DNA of 64,000 nt, from NCBI GenBank assembly GCA_963812415.1, contig CAWEVH010000023.1, forward strand, positions 116,516 through 180,515, given 5' to 3'. The translations under genes were made by a program, and so were the position numbers. Under the pieces are notes generated by a model that made no database searches, was not told the DNA's origin, and saw nothing but the letters and a program-made list of their open reading frames with translations. The DNA comes from JACVRW01 sp963812415 (GTDB lineage Bacteria; Actinomycetota; Thermoleophilia; Solirubrobacterales; Thermoleophilaceae). Numbering within the stretch: the first letter of the stretch is position 1; each line of letters opens with the position of its first letter. This document shows positions 45,241 through 53,478 of the stretch, piece by piece.

Positions 45241-46350
45241 GTGAGCGTGACCAAAGCGGCCGTCGTCGTCGCGCACAACGAGCCTGTCGAGCTACGCGAT
45301 GTCGAGCTCGCGGCCCCCAAGGCGGGAGAGATCAGGATTGCGGTCCGCGCCTCTGGGGTCTGCCACTCGGACCTCTCGCTTCAGAACGGCACGCTGCCCG
45401 TCCCGCCGCCGCCGGTCGTGCCGGGGCACGAGTGCGCCGGAGAGGTGGTCGAGGTCGGTGATGGCGTGTCGCGGTTCAAGGTCGGCGACCACGTCGTCAC
45501 GCAGTTCCACCCGCAGTGCCGGCAGTGCTACTTCTGCAGCCGCGGCCAGGGCTACCTGTGCGAGCTGGCTGCGATGGTGGCGACCGGTGGCTTGCTCGAC
45601 GGCACCCCGCGATTCGAAGCCGATGGCATGCCGGTGCGCCAGATGGCCATGCTGGGCACGTTCGCCGAGGAGACCGTCATCCCCGAGGTCAGCGCGGTCG
45701 GGATACCGGCCGATGTGCCGATGAAGGTCGCCGCACTGATCAGCTGCGCGGTGCTTACCGGCGTCGGCGCCGCTACCAACACGGCGAGCATTCGCAAAGG
45801 CGACACGGTGGCCGTCCTCGGCTGCGGCGGGGTCGGACTGAACGTCATCCAGGGAGCCAAGATCGCCGGCGCAGGAGCGATCATCGCCATCGACAAATTC
45901 GACTCGAAGCTGGCGATGGCCGCGCAGTTCGGCGCTACGGAGGCCGTCAACGCTTCCGAGACCGATCCCGCGCCGGCTGTGCGAGAGCTCACCGAAGGCC
46001 GGGGCGCGGATGCGACGTTCGAGGTCATCGGACTCGAGTCGACGATCATGCAGGCCCTCGACATGACCCGCAGGGGCGGTGAGACCATCCTGGTGGGCAT
46101 CCCGCGCCTGGAAGTCGCGCTGAACGTTCCCGCTGCGGTCACGTTCCTCTACACCAACAAGACGCTGCGCGGCTGCTGGTACGGATCCTCGAACGTCGAC
46201 CGCGAGGTCCCGAAGCTCCTCGACCTCTACAAGCGAAATGAGCTGAAGATCGACGAGCTGATCTCGCGCGAGATCAAGCTCGAGGACGTGAACGATGCGT
46301 TCGCGGCGATGGAATCCGGCGAGGTCGCGCGCTCGGTAATCGTCTTCTGA
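45241..46350 (+). CDS. Zinc-dependent alcohol dehydrogenase (MDR family)
   Basis: A 369-residue medium-chain dehydrogenase. Catalytic-zinc residues Cys41 (GVCHSD) and His62/Glu63 (GHECAGEV) and the four structural-zinc Cys (93, 96, 99, 107) are all present. The Rossmann motif is VLGCGGVGLNVIQGAKIAGA near 195. It most resembles class III-like and NDMA/mycofactocin-associated alcohol dehydrogenases of actinobacteria, but no mycofactocin genes lie in the window. The GTG at 45241 or the next GTG two codons later could be used. Confidence 0.9.
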   Translation: MSVTKAAVVVAHNEPVELRDVELAAPKAGEIRIAVRASGVCHSDLSLQNGTLPVPPPPVVPGHECAGEVVEVGDGVSRFKVGDHVVTQFHPQCRQCYFCSRGQGYLCELAAMVATGGLLDGTPRFEADGMPVRQMAMLGTFAEETVIPEVSAVGIPADVPMKVAALISCAVLTGVGAATNTASIRKGDTVAVLGCGGVGLNVIQGAKIAGAGAIIAIDKFDSKLAMAAQFGATEAVNASETDPAPAVRELTEGRGADATFEVIGLESTIMQALDMTRRGGETILVGIPRLEVALNVPAAVTFLYTNKTLRGCWYGSSNVDREVPKLLDLYKRNELKIDELISREIKLEDVNDAFAAMESGEVARSVIVF

Positions 46351-46455
46351 GAGCGGCCGCGAGGCGCGGGGCGCTGCGGCGAGGCCGCGAGGCCGGTTTG
46401 GGACCAAGTTCCGGACACGTTCGCGCGCGAAGCACGGGCAGTTGCCGCTGGCCGT

Positions 46456-46483
46456 TTGACACGTTCCGCGTGAGGGCTAGGTT
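46456..46483 (+). promoter_or_regulatory. Putative promoter for the LGFP-metzincin gene
   Basis: TTGACA (46456-46461), 16-nt spacer and TAGGTT (46478-46483). The start codon is about 140 nt downstream, so this gene has a long leader containing a 16-codon open frame. Confidence 0.45.
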
Positions 46484-46582
46484 GGACCCTGGACTCAGCG
46501 ACGGCCCGCCCACGCCCACCCTGGTGCCATCGCATCGACGGCGCGGTGTTTGCGGGGCGCCGCTTCGGCGCAAGGAGGTCGC

Positions 46583-46633
46583 GTGGTGCACGTTTGTGGG
46601 ACCGCAATCGCCCGCCGTCGGGGGCCGCGATGA
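46583..46633 (+). CDS. Possible 16-residue leader peptide overlapping the LGFP-metzincin start
   Basis: A strong AAGGAGG (46572-46578) is followed by GTGGTG and an open frame encoding MVHVCGTAIARRRGPR. Its TGA overlaps the downstream ATG (ATGA at 46630-46633). The layout would couple translation of the large gene to a short upstream peptide. It is too short for codon-usage proof. Confidence 0.3.
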   Translation: MVHVCGTAIARRRGPR

Positions 46634-48108
46634 CGGCGATCGACGACAAGTACGCCTCGCTCGGCGGGCCGTCGGGCTGGCTCGGCGCGCCGGCCGGCCC
46701 TGAGTCGACTCCTCCTGACGGGGTCGGCCGCTTTCGCCATTTCGCCAACGGCTCGATCTATTGGTTCCCGGCCACCGGTGCGCACGAGGTGCACGGCGCG
46801 ATCCGCGGGCTCTGGTCACAGCTCGGCTGGGAGCGCAGCTTCCTCGGCTACCCGGCCACCGATGAATTGACGACCCCGGATGGCGTGGGGCGCTTCAACC
46901 ATTTCCAGGGCGGCTCTATCTACTGGACCCCTCAGACCGGTGCGCACGAGGTGCACGGCGCGATCCGCGGCCTCTGGTCACAGCTCGGCTGGGAGCGCAG
47001 CTTCCTCGGCTACCCGCTCACGAATGAGACGGCCACCCCGGACGGCACCGGGCGCTTCAACCATTTCCAGGGCGGCTCTATCTACTGGACGCCGGCCACC
47101 GGTGCGCACGAGGTGCACGGCGCGATCCGCGGCCTCTGGTCACAGCTCGGCTGGGAACGCAGCTTCCTCGGCTACCCGACGACCGACGAAACCACCACGC
47201 CCGACGGGGTAGGGCGCTTCAACCACTTCCAGGGCGGCTCCATCTACTGGACCCCTCAGACCGGCGCGCACGAGGTGCACGGCGCGATCCGCGGCCTCTG
47301 GTCACAACTGGGCTGGGAACGCAGCTTCCTCGGCTACCCGCTCACCAACGAGACCACCACGCCCGACGGCGTGGGGCGCTTCAACCACTTCCAGGGCGGC
47401 TCCATCTACTGGACCCCTCAGACCGGCGCGCACGAGGTGCACGGCGCGATCCGCGGCCTCTGGTCACAGCTGGGCTGGGAACGCAGCTTCCTCGGCTACC
47501 CGATCTCAAACGAGCTCGCGACGGCGGATGGGGCAAGCCGCTTCAGCCTCTTCCAGCACGGCGTGATCGTCTGGTCGGCCACCGTGGGCGCGGTCGCCTG
47601 CAGGGAGCTGATCCGCCTGCACGTCAAGGTGCTCACCACCCCCACCGTTCCGATCGTCACCTCGCTCGCCGAGATGCAGACCGTCTACGCGACCGCCGAG
47701 ATCGGCGTGATCTGCGCCTCGATCGAGACGCTCAACCTGCCGACGCTCAACGACTGCGACATCGGGCAATGCGTGCGCGGACAGACCCCGACCGCGGAGC
47801 AGACCCAGCTGTTCGGGAACCGCAACAACGTCGGCGCCACTGACGTGGTGGTGTACTTCGTGCGCTCGACGAATCCACCAACGAACGGCTGCGCCGCGCA
47901 CCCGAACGGCAGGCCCGGCGCCGTGGTCGCACAGGGCGCGACGCGCTGGACACTCGGCCACGAGGTCGGCCACGTGCTCGGGCTCAACCACGTCAACGAC
48001 AACAACCGGCTGATGACGGGCAACGGCACCTCGAACATCACCAATCCGCCCCCCGACCTGATCGCCAGCGAGATCCAAACGATGCGCAACAGCAACCTAA
48101 CCGTCTAA
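46630..48108 (+). CDS. LGFP-repeat protein with C-terminal metzincin metalloprotease motif
   Basis: A 492-residue protein. Residues 12-310 contain five consecutive 54-residue LGFP units (core GRFNHFQGGSIYWTP, TGAHEVHGAIRGLWSQLGWE, RSFLGYP) plus a degenerate sixth. LGFP repeats usually attach proteins to the actinobacterial cell wall. After a linker, His444, His448 and His454 form the HExxHxxGxxH zinc site (LGHEVGHVLGLNH) and LMTG near 464 may be the Met-turn, as in metzincin proteases. No signal peptide is visible at this start, which is odd for a wall protein. A HEAT-repeat gene follows after 19 nt. Confidence 0.82.
   Translation: MTAIDDKYASLGGPSGWLGAPAGPESTPPDGVGRFRHFANGSIYWFPATGAHEVHGAIRGLWSQLGWERSFLGYPATDELTTPDGVGRFNHFQGGSIYWTPQTGAHEVHGAIRGLWSQLGWERSFLGYPLTNETATPDGTGRFNHFQGGSIYWTPATGAHEVHGAIRGLWSQLGWERSFLGYPTTDETTTPDGVGRFNHFQGGSIYWTPQTGAHEVHGAIRGLWSQLGWERSFLGYPLTNETTTPDGVGRFNHFQGGSIYWTPQTGAHEVHGAIRGLWSQLGWERSFLGYPISNELATADGASRFSLFQHGVIVWSATVGAVACRELIRLHVKVLTTPTVPIVTSLAEMQTVYATAEIGVICASIETLNLPTLNDCDIGQCVRGQTPTAEQTQLFGNRNNVGATDVVVYFVRSTNPPTNGCAAHPNGRPGAVVAQGATRWTLGHEVGHVLGLNHVNDNNRLMTGNGTSNITNPPPDLIASEIQTMRNSNLTV
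46724..47515 (+). repeat. Five 162-bp tandem DNA repeats encoding the LGFP units
   Basis: Equivalent points of successive units fall at 46778, 46940, 47102, 47264 and 47426, an exact 162-bp period (54 codons). The units are nearly identical at DNA level, with the few differences often synonymous, so recent duplication or gene conversion is likely. Confidence 0.9.
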
Positions 48109-48127
48109 CCGAACGAGGGGTGAGCCG

Positions 48128-48580
48128 ATGGCCGTAAGCATGAAACAGGTGAGAGCCGCCCTCGAGCGGGAGGAACCCGACTACAACGACGCCGCCAAGC
48201 TCGGTCCCGAGGCGCTCCCCCACCTTGGCCGCCTCGTGCGCGGCGATGACGCGATGCTGGCCTCCAAGGCGGCCTACCTGGCCGGACTGATCGACAGCGA
48301 CAAGTCACCCGCCGTGCTCGACCAGGCGGCCCAGAGCGACGAGCCGGCGGTACGCGTCGCGGCCGCCTCCGCGGCCCAGCACCTGAGCGCCGACGCGCCC
48401 GAGCTGTTCGAGCGGCTGCTCTCGGACAACGACGCCGGTGTGCGCCGCAGCGCGCTCAAGTCGGTTGGCGCCGCAAAGCCCGAAGGTGTAACGGACAAGG
48501 TCAACCAACTGGCCACCGGCGACGCCACAGAACATGTGCGCGAACTCGCCCGCAAGACCGCCCGCGAGCTACGCAAGTAG
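48128..48580 (+). CDS. HEAT-repeat protein
   Basis: A 150-residue all-helical protein with about four HEAT-type repeats (LPHLGRLVRGDDAMLASKAAYLAG, DEPAVRVAAASAAQHL, DNDAGVRRSALKSVG, DATEHVRELARKTARELRK). HEAT repeats form protein-binding solenoids. It starts 19 nt after the metzincin stop with GAGGGGTGAG as ribosome site, so it is very likely co-expressed and may partner or restrain the protease (inference). Confidence 0.78.
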   Translation: MAVSMKQVRAALEREEPDYNDAAKLGPEALPHLGRLVRGDDAMLASKAAYLAGLIDSDKSPAVLDQAAQSDEPAVRVAAASAAQHLSADAPELFERLLSDNDAGVRRSALKSVGAAKPEGVTDKVNQLATGDATEHVRELARKTARELRK

Positions 48581-48669
48581 CGATCAACCGGCGGGCGCTG
48601 CCGCAAGCGGACGGCTCCGCGCTCGAACTGGCCGGCCAGGTGGCTCCTGACGCGGACCGCCTGGCTCCT

Positions 48670-49077
48670 TCACGTGACTTGCGTTGCGTCGGGGAACGAA
48701 TGGTGCTCGTGCTCGACGATCCACTGTCCGCCCTCCTTTCGCAGCCCGAGCGTGAGTCGTAGACGGTTGCTCGGTTGCTCGGCGAGCTCCCGCGGCATTC
48801 CACAGCGCAACAGGGCGTAGGCGAAAGCGACGTCCTCGCCGGCCGTCACCTCGAGCGAGACGATCTCGAACGACGCGCCCCTCGCCTGCCACTCGAAGAA
48901 CGGGGGCCAGGTCTCGCGATAGGCGTCCAGGCCGCGCACGCCCTCGTAGGGCGGCGGCACGTCGAACATCACGATCTCCTCGGAGTGGTGCTCGAGCACG
49001 CGGTCGAGATCTCCGCCGTGCACGGCGTCGGCCCAGCGCTCGATCAGGGCTCGGATCTTCTCTCGGTCATCGGGCAT
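48670..49077 (-). CDS. SnoaL/NTF2-like protein (DUF4440-type)
   Basis: A 135-residue cone-fold protein (IRALIERWADAVHGGDLDRVLEHHS, RGLDAYRETWPPFFEWQ, GGQWIVEHEHHSFPD). Proteins of this kind are often polyketide-type isomerases or simply ligand-binding. It starts 28 nt after the MFS exporter stop with a good AGAGGAGG ribosome site and is probably the last gene of the sigma-MFS-SnoaL group. Confidence 0.75.
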   Translation of the reverse strand: MPDDREKIRALIERWADAVHGGDLDRVLEHHSEEIVMFDVPPPYEGVRGLDAYRETWPPFFEWQARGASFEIVSLEVTAGEDVAFAYALLRCGMPRELAEQPSNRLRLTLGLRKEGGQWIVEHEHHSFPDATQVT

Positions 49078-49105
49078 TGGTCTACCTCCTCTGATTGCAG
49101 GAACC

Positions 49106-50521
49106 TCACGGGCAGCTCGCCGCGTCGGCGGTCATAGCCGGCACGCCCCCGGGCGTCGGCCGGCGCGCTGGCAGCGCCAGCGACACGAGCGCGCCGACCA
49201 GAGCGAGTCCGGCGGCGAGCGCGATGGCGGGAGCGAACCCGTCCACGAAGGCGCTCGCCGACGCGTAGTTACCCGCCCCGGCGAACACGGCCACGCCCGC
49301 CGCGATGCCGAACACGCCGCCCAGCTCGCGCAGCATGCTGTTGGCTCCGGCGGCGGCGCCGACCGACTCGGTCGGCACGGCCCGGATCACCGCGCTTGCG
49401 GCGGGCGGGATCGCCACGGAGCCACCGACCCCAGCGACGATCAGCGGCGCGATCAGCTCGCCGTATGCCATACCGGGCTCGGCAACCACAGCCACCCAGC
49501 CCATGCCGACCGCTTGCAGCGCCAGCCCGCCCACGAGCAGGGGGCGCTCGCCGACGCGGTCCGCGAGGACCCCGGCCAGCGGCGCCAGCAGGAACAGGTT
49601 CGCGGTCCACGGAAGTAGGTACAGCCCTGCTTCGAGCGCGTCGGAGCCCAGCCCGACCTGCATGAACTGGGCGAAGAAGAACACGCCGGCGAAGATCGAG
49701 CCGAACAGGCAGAACACGGCGGCGTTCCCGGCGGCGAAGGCGCGGCGACGGAAGAACCGCATTGGCAGCATCGGGTCAGGGGCGCGCCGCTCCCAGGCCA
49801 CGAACGCGCCCACCAGGCCCAGGCCGAGCGCCAGGGAGCCGGATACCTCCAGGCTGGACCAGCCGGCCACGTTACCCCGCACCAGGCCCCACACCAGGCC
49901 CAGCGCTCCGGCCGTGATCAGCAGTAGACCGGGCACGTCCAGCGCCGCACGCCGAGTGCCGACGCTCTCTTCCACGCGTGTCAGGACGAGCGCCACCGCG
50001 GCCGCGCCGATCGGAACATTCACCCAGAAGATCCACTCCCACGAAAGGCCCTGCGCCACGGCCCCGCCCAGCGTCGGCCCGGCCAGGACGGCCAGCCCGG
50101 TCACCCCCTCGAGGATGCCGATGGCGGATCCGCGGCGCTCGGGGGGATACGCGGCGCTCACCAGTGCCAGCGCGAGCGAGAGCACCAGCGCGGCGCCCAC
50201 GCCCTGCACTGCGCGCGCCGCGATCAGCCAGCCCACGTCAGGCGCGAGCGCGCAGGCCGCCGAGGCTGCCGTGAACAGCGCCAGGCCGGCGGCGAACAGG
50301 CGCCGGCGGCCGAAGCGGTCCCCCAGCGCAGCAGCGGGCAGCAGCAGCACCGCCAGGCTCAGGTTGAAGGCGTTCACGGTCCACTCCAGCTCCTCGACTG
50401 AAGCCGCGAGATCCTCCCGGATCGTCGTCAGCGCGGTCGACACGACGAGCGTGTCCAGCGCCACCATCAGCGACGCGATCGAAGTCAGCGCCAGGACCCA
50501 TCTCCGGTTGCGCGATTCCAC
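49106..50521 (-). CDS. MFS drug exporter, DHA2 (EmrB/QacA, 14-TM) type
   Basis: A 471-residue membrane transporter with about 14 hydrophobic segments. Motif A is LGDRFGRRRLF (near residue 75) and the antiporter motif C-like region LVSAAYPPERRGSAIG is present. The family exports drugs in exchange for protons. I place the start at GTG 50521 because AGAGGAG lies 7-8 nt upstream; the frame is open nine codons further. It follows an ECF sigma gene (71 nt) that may control it. Confidence 0.88.
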   Translation of the reverse strand: MESRNRRWVLALTSIASLMVALDTLVVSTALTTIREDLAASVEELEWTVNAFNLSLAVLLLPAAALGDRFGRRRLFAAGLALFTAASAACALAPDVGWLIAARAVQGVGAALVLSLALALVSAAYPPERRGSAIGILEGVTGLAVLAGPTLGGAVAQGLSWEWIFWVNVPIGAAAVALVLTRVEESVGTRRAALDVPGLLLITAGALGLVWGLVRGNVAGWSSLEVSGSLALGLGLVGAFVAWERRAPDPMLPMRFFRRRAFAAGNAAVFCLFGSIFAGVFFFAQFMQVGLGSDALEAGLYLLPWTANLFLLAPLAGVLADRVGERPLLVGGLALQAVGMGWVAVVAEPGMAYGELIAPLIVAGVGGSVAIPPAASAVIRAVPTESVGAAAGANSMLRELGGVFGIAAGVAVFAGAGNYASASAFVDGFAPAIALAAGLALVGALVSLALPARRPTPGGVPAMTADAASCP

Positions 50522-50592
50522 GGTGGTAGCTCCTCTAGGTCGTTGCACGGTCTGTGGTTGAGACCGGCCGCGGAGCCGAAAGGAATCGGTGG

Positions 50593-51633
50593 CTAGGGAG
50601 AGATCTGGTCCGGCAGCCCGAGCCGGAGGAACAGCTCGGGGTCGATGAACGCCGTGACCGCGGCGATCCGGCCGTCGCCGCTCAGGCTCAGCACGTCGAT
50701 CACGTCGGCCGCGAACACGCCGCGGCCCTCATGCCAGCGATAACAGCCCACGGCCGGCTGAGCGTTGACCCAGGTGGCCAGATGACGCCAGCGCTCGGTG
50801 CCCGGCCCGGTCCGGAGGAACTCGGCGATCGACTCGAGGCCTTGGTACCACTGGACGTAAGGGGGCATCGACCAGGTGGCGTCCTCGCTGAGCAGGTCCA
50901 GAACGGCGTTGACGTCGCCGCGCTCCAGGGCGTCGGTGTAGCTCTGCACGATCGCCCGCGTCCTGGCGTCTCCGAGCGCCCGCAAGGTCGCCTGCTGGCT
51001 GCGGTCGGGCAGGCGCTCGCCCGTGGTCGCCCGGGCACGCTGGAGCGCGCTCTTGACCGACGCCTCGCTGGTGGCCATCAGCTCCGCCACCTCCTGCGCC
51101 GAGAAGCCCAGCACGTCGCGCAGGATCAGCGCCGCCCGCTGGTTCGGCGGCAGGTGCTGGAGCGCCGCGACGAACGCCAGCTCCACGCTCTCACGTCGCT
51201 CGTAGGCCACCTCGGGCGCCGCCGCATCGGGCGGCGGGTCGTCACCGCGCCCGGGCAACGGCTCCAGCCACGGCACCGACTCGGTGTCCGGCACGAAGTC
51301 TTCGGCCCAGCCCCCGGTCGCGGCCGGACCGTGGTCAGCGGGCAGCACAGGCGCCTTGGCGCGCCGACCGATCGCGTCGAGCGAGGCGTTGGTGGCGATC
51401 CGGTAGAGCCACGCCCGCAGCGAGCTGCGCCCATCGAAGCCCGACAGCCCCCGCCACGCGCGCAGCAGGGCATCCTGCAGGGCGTCCTCGGAGTCGTGCA
51501 ACGAGCCGAGCATGCGATAGCAATGGGCGAGGAGCTCGCGCCTGTGAGGCGCGACGAGCCGGCCGAACGCCTGCTCGTCCCCTCCCCGGGCCGCGGACAG
51601 CAGATCGGGCTCGGACGCACGCTGGACGGACAT
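50593..51633 (-). CDS. ECF sigma factor with C-terminal SnoaL-like domain (ECF41/SigJ type)
   Basis: A 346-residue regulator. Sigma region 2 (residues about 15-85: LLAHCYRMLGSLHDSEDALQ, RAWLYRIATNASLD), region 4 (about 155-205: LPPNQRAALILRDVLGFSAQ, ATSEASVKSALQRAR) and a C-terminal SnoaL-like domain of about 130 residues. In ECF41-type factors this extension controls sigma activity without a separate anti-sigma factor. The ATG at 51633 is preferred over the upstream GTG because a TAACGT box lies 8 nt before it. The likely target is the MFS exporter downstream. Confidence 0.87.
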   Translation of the reverse strand: MSVQRASEPDLLSAARGGDEQAFGRLVAPHRRELLAHCYRMLGSLHDSEDALQDALLRAWRGLSGFDGRSSLRAWLYRIATNASLDAIGRRAKAPVLPADHGPAATGGWAEDFVPDTESVPWLEPLPGRGDDPPPDAAAPEVAYERRESVELAFVAALQHLPPNQRAALILRDVLGFSAQEVAELMATSEASVKSALQRARATTGERLPDRSQQATLRALGDARTRAIVQSYTDALERGDVNAVLDLLSEDATWSMPPYVQWYQGLESIAEFLRTGPGTERWRHLATWVNAQPAVGCYRWHEGRGVFAADVIDVLSLSGDGRIAAVTAFIDPELFLRLGLPDQISP

Positions 51634-51641
51634 GCGCACGG

Positions 51642-51647
51642 ACGTTA
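51642..51647 (-). promoter_or_regulatory. -10 box (TAACGT) for the ECF sigma gene
   Basis: Minus-strand TAACGT ends 8 nt before the ATG at 51633. Confidence 0.4.
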
Positions 51648-51697
51648 CCGGCGGCGAGCGGCAGCGCCGTGCGGCGGGCCGCGACGCGCCGACCCCC

Positions 51698-53050
51698 TCA
51701 GTCCTTGAAGGGGTCGAACACGTCGCGGCCGGCCATGGCGACGCCGAACGGCTTCAGCCGCTGCTTCACCCGGATCGTGTCGCCGTGGGCGTCCAGCACC
51801 TCCGGCAGACGCTTGTAGACCTCGGGCGCCTCGTCGGCGCCTCCGCCGATGAGGACGATGCCCTCGGCCTCGAGCCGGCTCTTGACGGCCGGCCAGTCCA
51901 CCTTGCCTGGGCTGAGCTTCTCCTCGACCCAGACCTTGCGGACTCGTGCCTCCGGGTGGTCCGGACACACGCCTCGCTTCGGCGGACCGTGGTGCGAGCT
52001 GATGCCGTCGATGTCGAAGACACGCTCACAGTCACGGTGGGCGCACGCGTACCGCTTGCGGCGCCGGGTCCGTCCGGCCGCCTGTCGGCGGCTCATGACG
52101 CGACCGGCACCGTGCACGGTCGAGTGGAGCGCCTCGTCGGCCTCCGCGGCCTCGGCGCCCTCCAGGATCACGGACTCGTCGCCCATCGTGGCGCCGACGA
52201 ATCCCTCCTGGCCCGGCTGGGCGGGCGTGCAGCCCTTCCGGATCACCCACAGGTCGCGGCCGAAGTGCCGCTCACGCCAGGCGAAGTTGTGGTGGTTGTG
52301 CACCTCGTGCACCGACTCGGCGCCGAGGATCTCGAGCACCTTGTCAACCACCACATCGCGACCGGCGTAGGCGTACTCACCTGCGAGGTTCATCGCCTCG
52401 ACGTAGCCCTGCCCGACCTCGCTGTCGAGCTCGAGCAGCACCGGCGGCGAGTCCATCTCACCCTCCGAGACCTTGAGGCCGAGCCGCTTGCGCTCGCCCT
52501 CGTCGAAGGGCAGGCCCTGAGCCAGCGCCAGGAAGCCCGACGCCGTCTTGTGGCCGAAGCCACGCGAGCCGAAGTGGACTCCGACCCAGATCGTGCCCTG
52601 CTCGTCCTCGAACAGGTTCACGAAGTGGTTGCCGGAACCCACCGTGCCGAGCTGCTTGACCGCGAGGTCATGCAGCTTCCGCTGCGGCTCGAACGGCGCC
52701 TCGGCGATCCGCTCGAGCACCGGGTGCTCGACCCGCTCCCGGGCGGGCACGCCCATGCCGAACGAGATCCGCTGGGCGATCTCGCGCATCACCGGGCGCG
52801 CGCCGCCCGCGGCGTCGAGGTCGGCCCGGGTGACGTTCGTCTGGACCGCCTTGTTGCCGCAGCCGATGTCGTAGCCGACACCCGACGGCGAGATGTAGCC
52901 CTCGTAGGCCACCGCGCCGCCGATCGGCTGGCTGTAGCCCGGGTGATGATCGGCGCACAGCACGCCGAACTCGGCGTCGCCCGCCTGCATGCACGTCTCG
53001 AGCTGCTTGAGGCTCCGGTCGTCGACCGGGCCGAACGTCTTGATCTTCAT
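51698..53050 (-). CDS. rtcB: RNA-splicing ligase RtcB with Cys/His-rich insert, at the 3' end of a tRNA array
   Basis: A 450-residue GTP/Mn-dependent RNA ligase that joins 2',3'-cyclic phosphate (or 3'-phosphate) and 5'-OH RNA ends. Metal and catalytic residues are present: Asp61 and Cys64 (GYDIGCGNKA), His159 (GVHFGSRGFGHK), the HNHHNF cluster (251-256) and His313 (STVHGAGRVMS), which carries GMP. After it comes an unusual insert (about 326-372) with Cys336, His338, Cys341, His353/354, Cys362 and His365, resembling a zinc-binding finger. The ATG lies 29 nt after the last tRNA gene on the same strand behind a strong AGGAGG, so it is probably co-transcribed with the tRNAs. Confidence 0.92.
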   Translation of the reverse strand: MKIKTFGPVDDRSLKQLETCMQAGDAEFGVLCADHHPGYSQPIGGAVAYEGYISPSGVGYDIGCGNKAVQTNVTRADLDAAGGARPVMREIAQRISFGMGVPARERVEHPVLERIAEAPFEPQRKLHDLAVKQLGTVGSGNHFVNLFEDEQGTIWVGVHFGSRGFGHKTASGFLALAQGLPFDEGERKRLGLKVSEGEMDSPPVLLELDSEVGQGYVEAMNLAGEYAYAGRDVVVDKVLEILGAESVHEVHNHHNFAWRERHFGRDLWVIRKGCTPAQPGQEGFVGATMGDESVILEGAEAAEADEALHSTVHGAGRVMSRRQAAGRTRRRKRYACAHRDCERVFDIDGISSHHGPPKRGVCPDHPEARVRKVWVEEKLSPGKVDWPAVKSRLEAEGIVLIGGGADEAPEVYKRLPEVLDAHGDTIRVKQRLKPFGVAMAGRDVFDPFKD

Positions 53051-53079
53051 TGCTTCCTCCTTTCCTGTTCGTTCGGCAA

Positions 53080-53150
53080 GACACCGGGAGGGATCGAACC
53101 TCCGTATTCGCGCTTTGCAGGCGCGCGCCTGTCCACTCGGCCACGGTGTC
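53080..53150 (-). tRNA. tRNA-Cys (GCA)
   Basis: 71 nt, acceptor GACACCG/CGGTGTC fully paired, anticodon loop CTGCAAA, T-loop intact. The 3' CCA is not encoded. It is the promoter-distal tRNA of the array, next to rtcB. Confidence 0.9.
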
Positions 53151-53157
53151 GGGGAGA

Positions 53158-53230
53158 GCCCTCGAGAGGAGTCGAACCTCTGACGGCCCGGGTTCGAAGC
53201 CCGGCGCTCTGTCCGCTGAGCTACGAGGGC
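53158..53230 (-). tRNA. tRNA-Arg (TCG)
   Basis: 73 nt, acceptor GCCCTCG/CGAGGGC, anticodon loop CTTCGAA, normal D and T arms; 7 nt from tRNA-Cys. Confidence 0.9.
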
Positions 53231-53268
53231 AAGTGCGGGTGGTGGGAATGAGGCCGCCCCCGGCGGCA

Positions 53269-53301
53269 GGGGGTGCGGGCCTGCCTGCTGCCCGCACCCC
53301 C
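53269..53301. other. Perfect 12-bp hairpin inside the tRNA array
   Basis: GGGGGTGCGGGC (53269-53280) and GCCCGCACCCCC (53290-53301) pair perfectly around a 9-nt loop. It lies in the only long spacer (53231-53380) of the array. There is no U-tract on either strand, so it may be a processing signal or structured RNA rather than a terminator. Confidence 0.55.
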
Positions 53302-53380
53302 GTCGGTCAGAGCGATCCCGCCGCAGGGATAACTGGACCCCTTCGGCCCGCGGTATCGGGAAGGACTGCTGCGGTCGAGC

Positions 53381-53450
53381 AGGCCCGCCAGGAGTCGCAC
53401 CCGGACCGGCGAGGTTGGAGCTCGCCATGCTGCTGTTACACCACGGGCCT
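53381..53450 (-). tRNA. tRNA-Trp (CCA)
   Basis: 70 nt, acceptor AGGCCCG/CGGGCCT, anticodon stem GCGAG/CTCGC with loop CTCCAAC. The T-loop reads TGCGACT instead of TTCGANT, and the T-stem has a G-T pair, so it is slightly divergent. Confidence 0.75.
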
Positions 53451-53478
53451 TGGTTGGAGCACGCCCCACGGAGGCGAT

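Noticed and set aside
46724..47515. 162-bp tandem repeats as a CRISPR array
   Set aside because: The repeats are in-frame LGFP codons with no variable spacers and no cas genes nearby.
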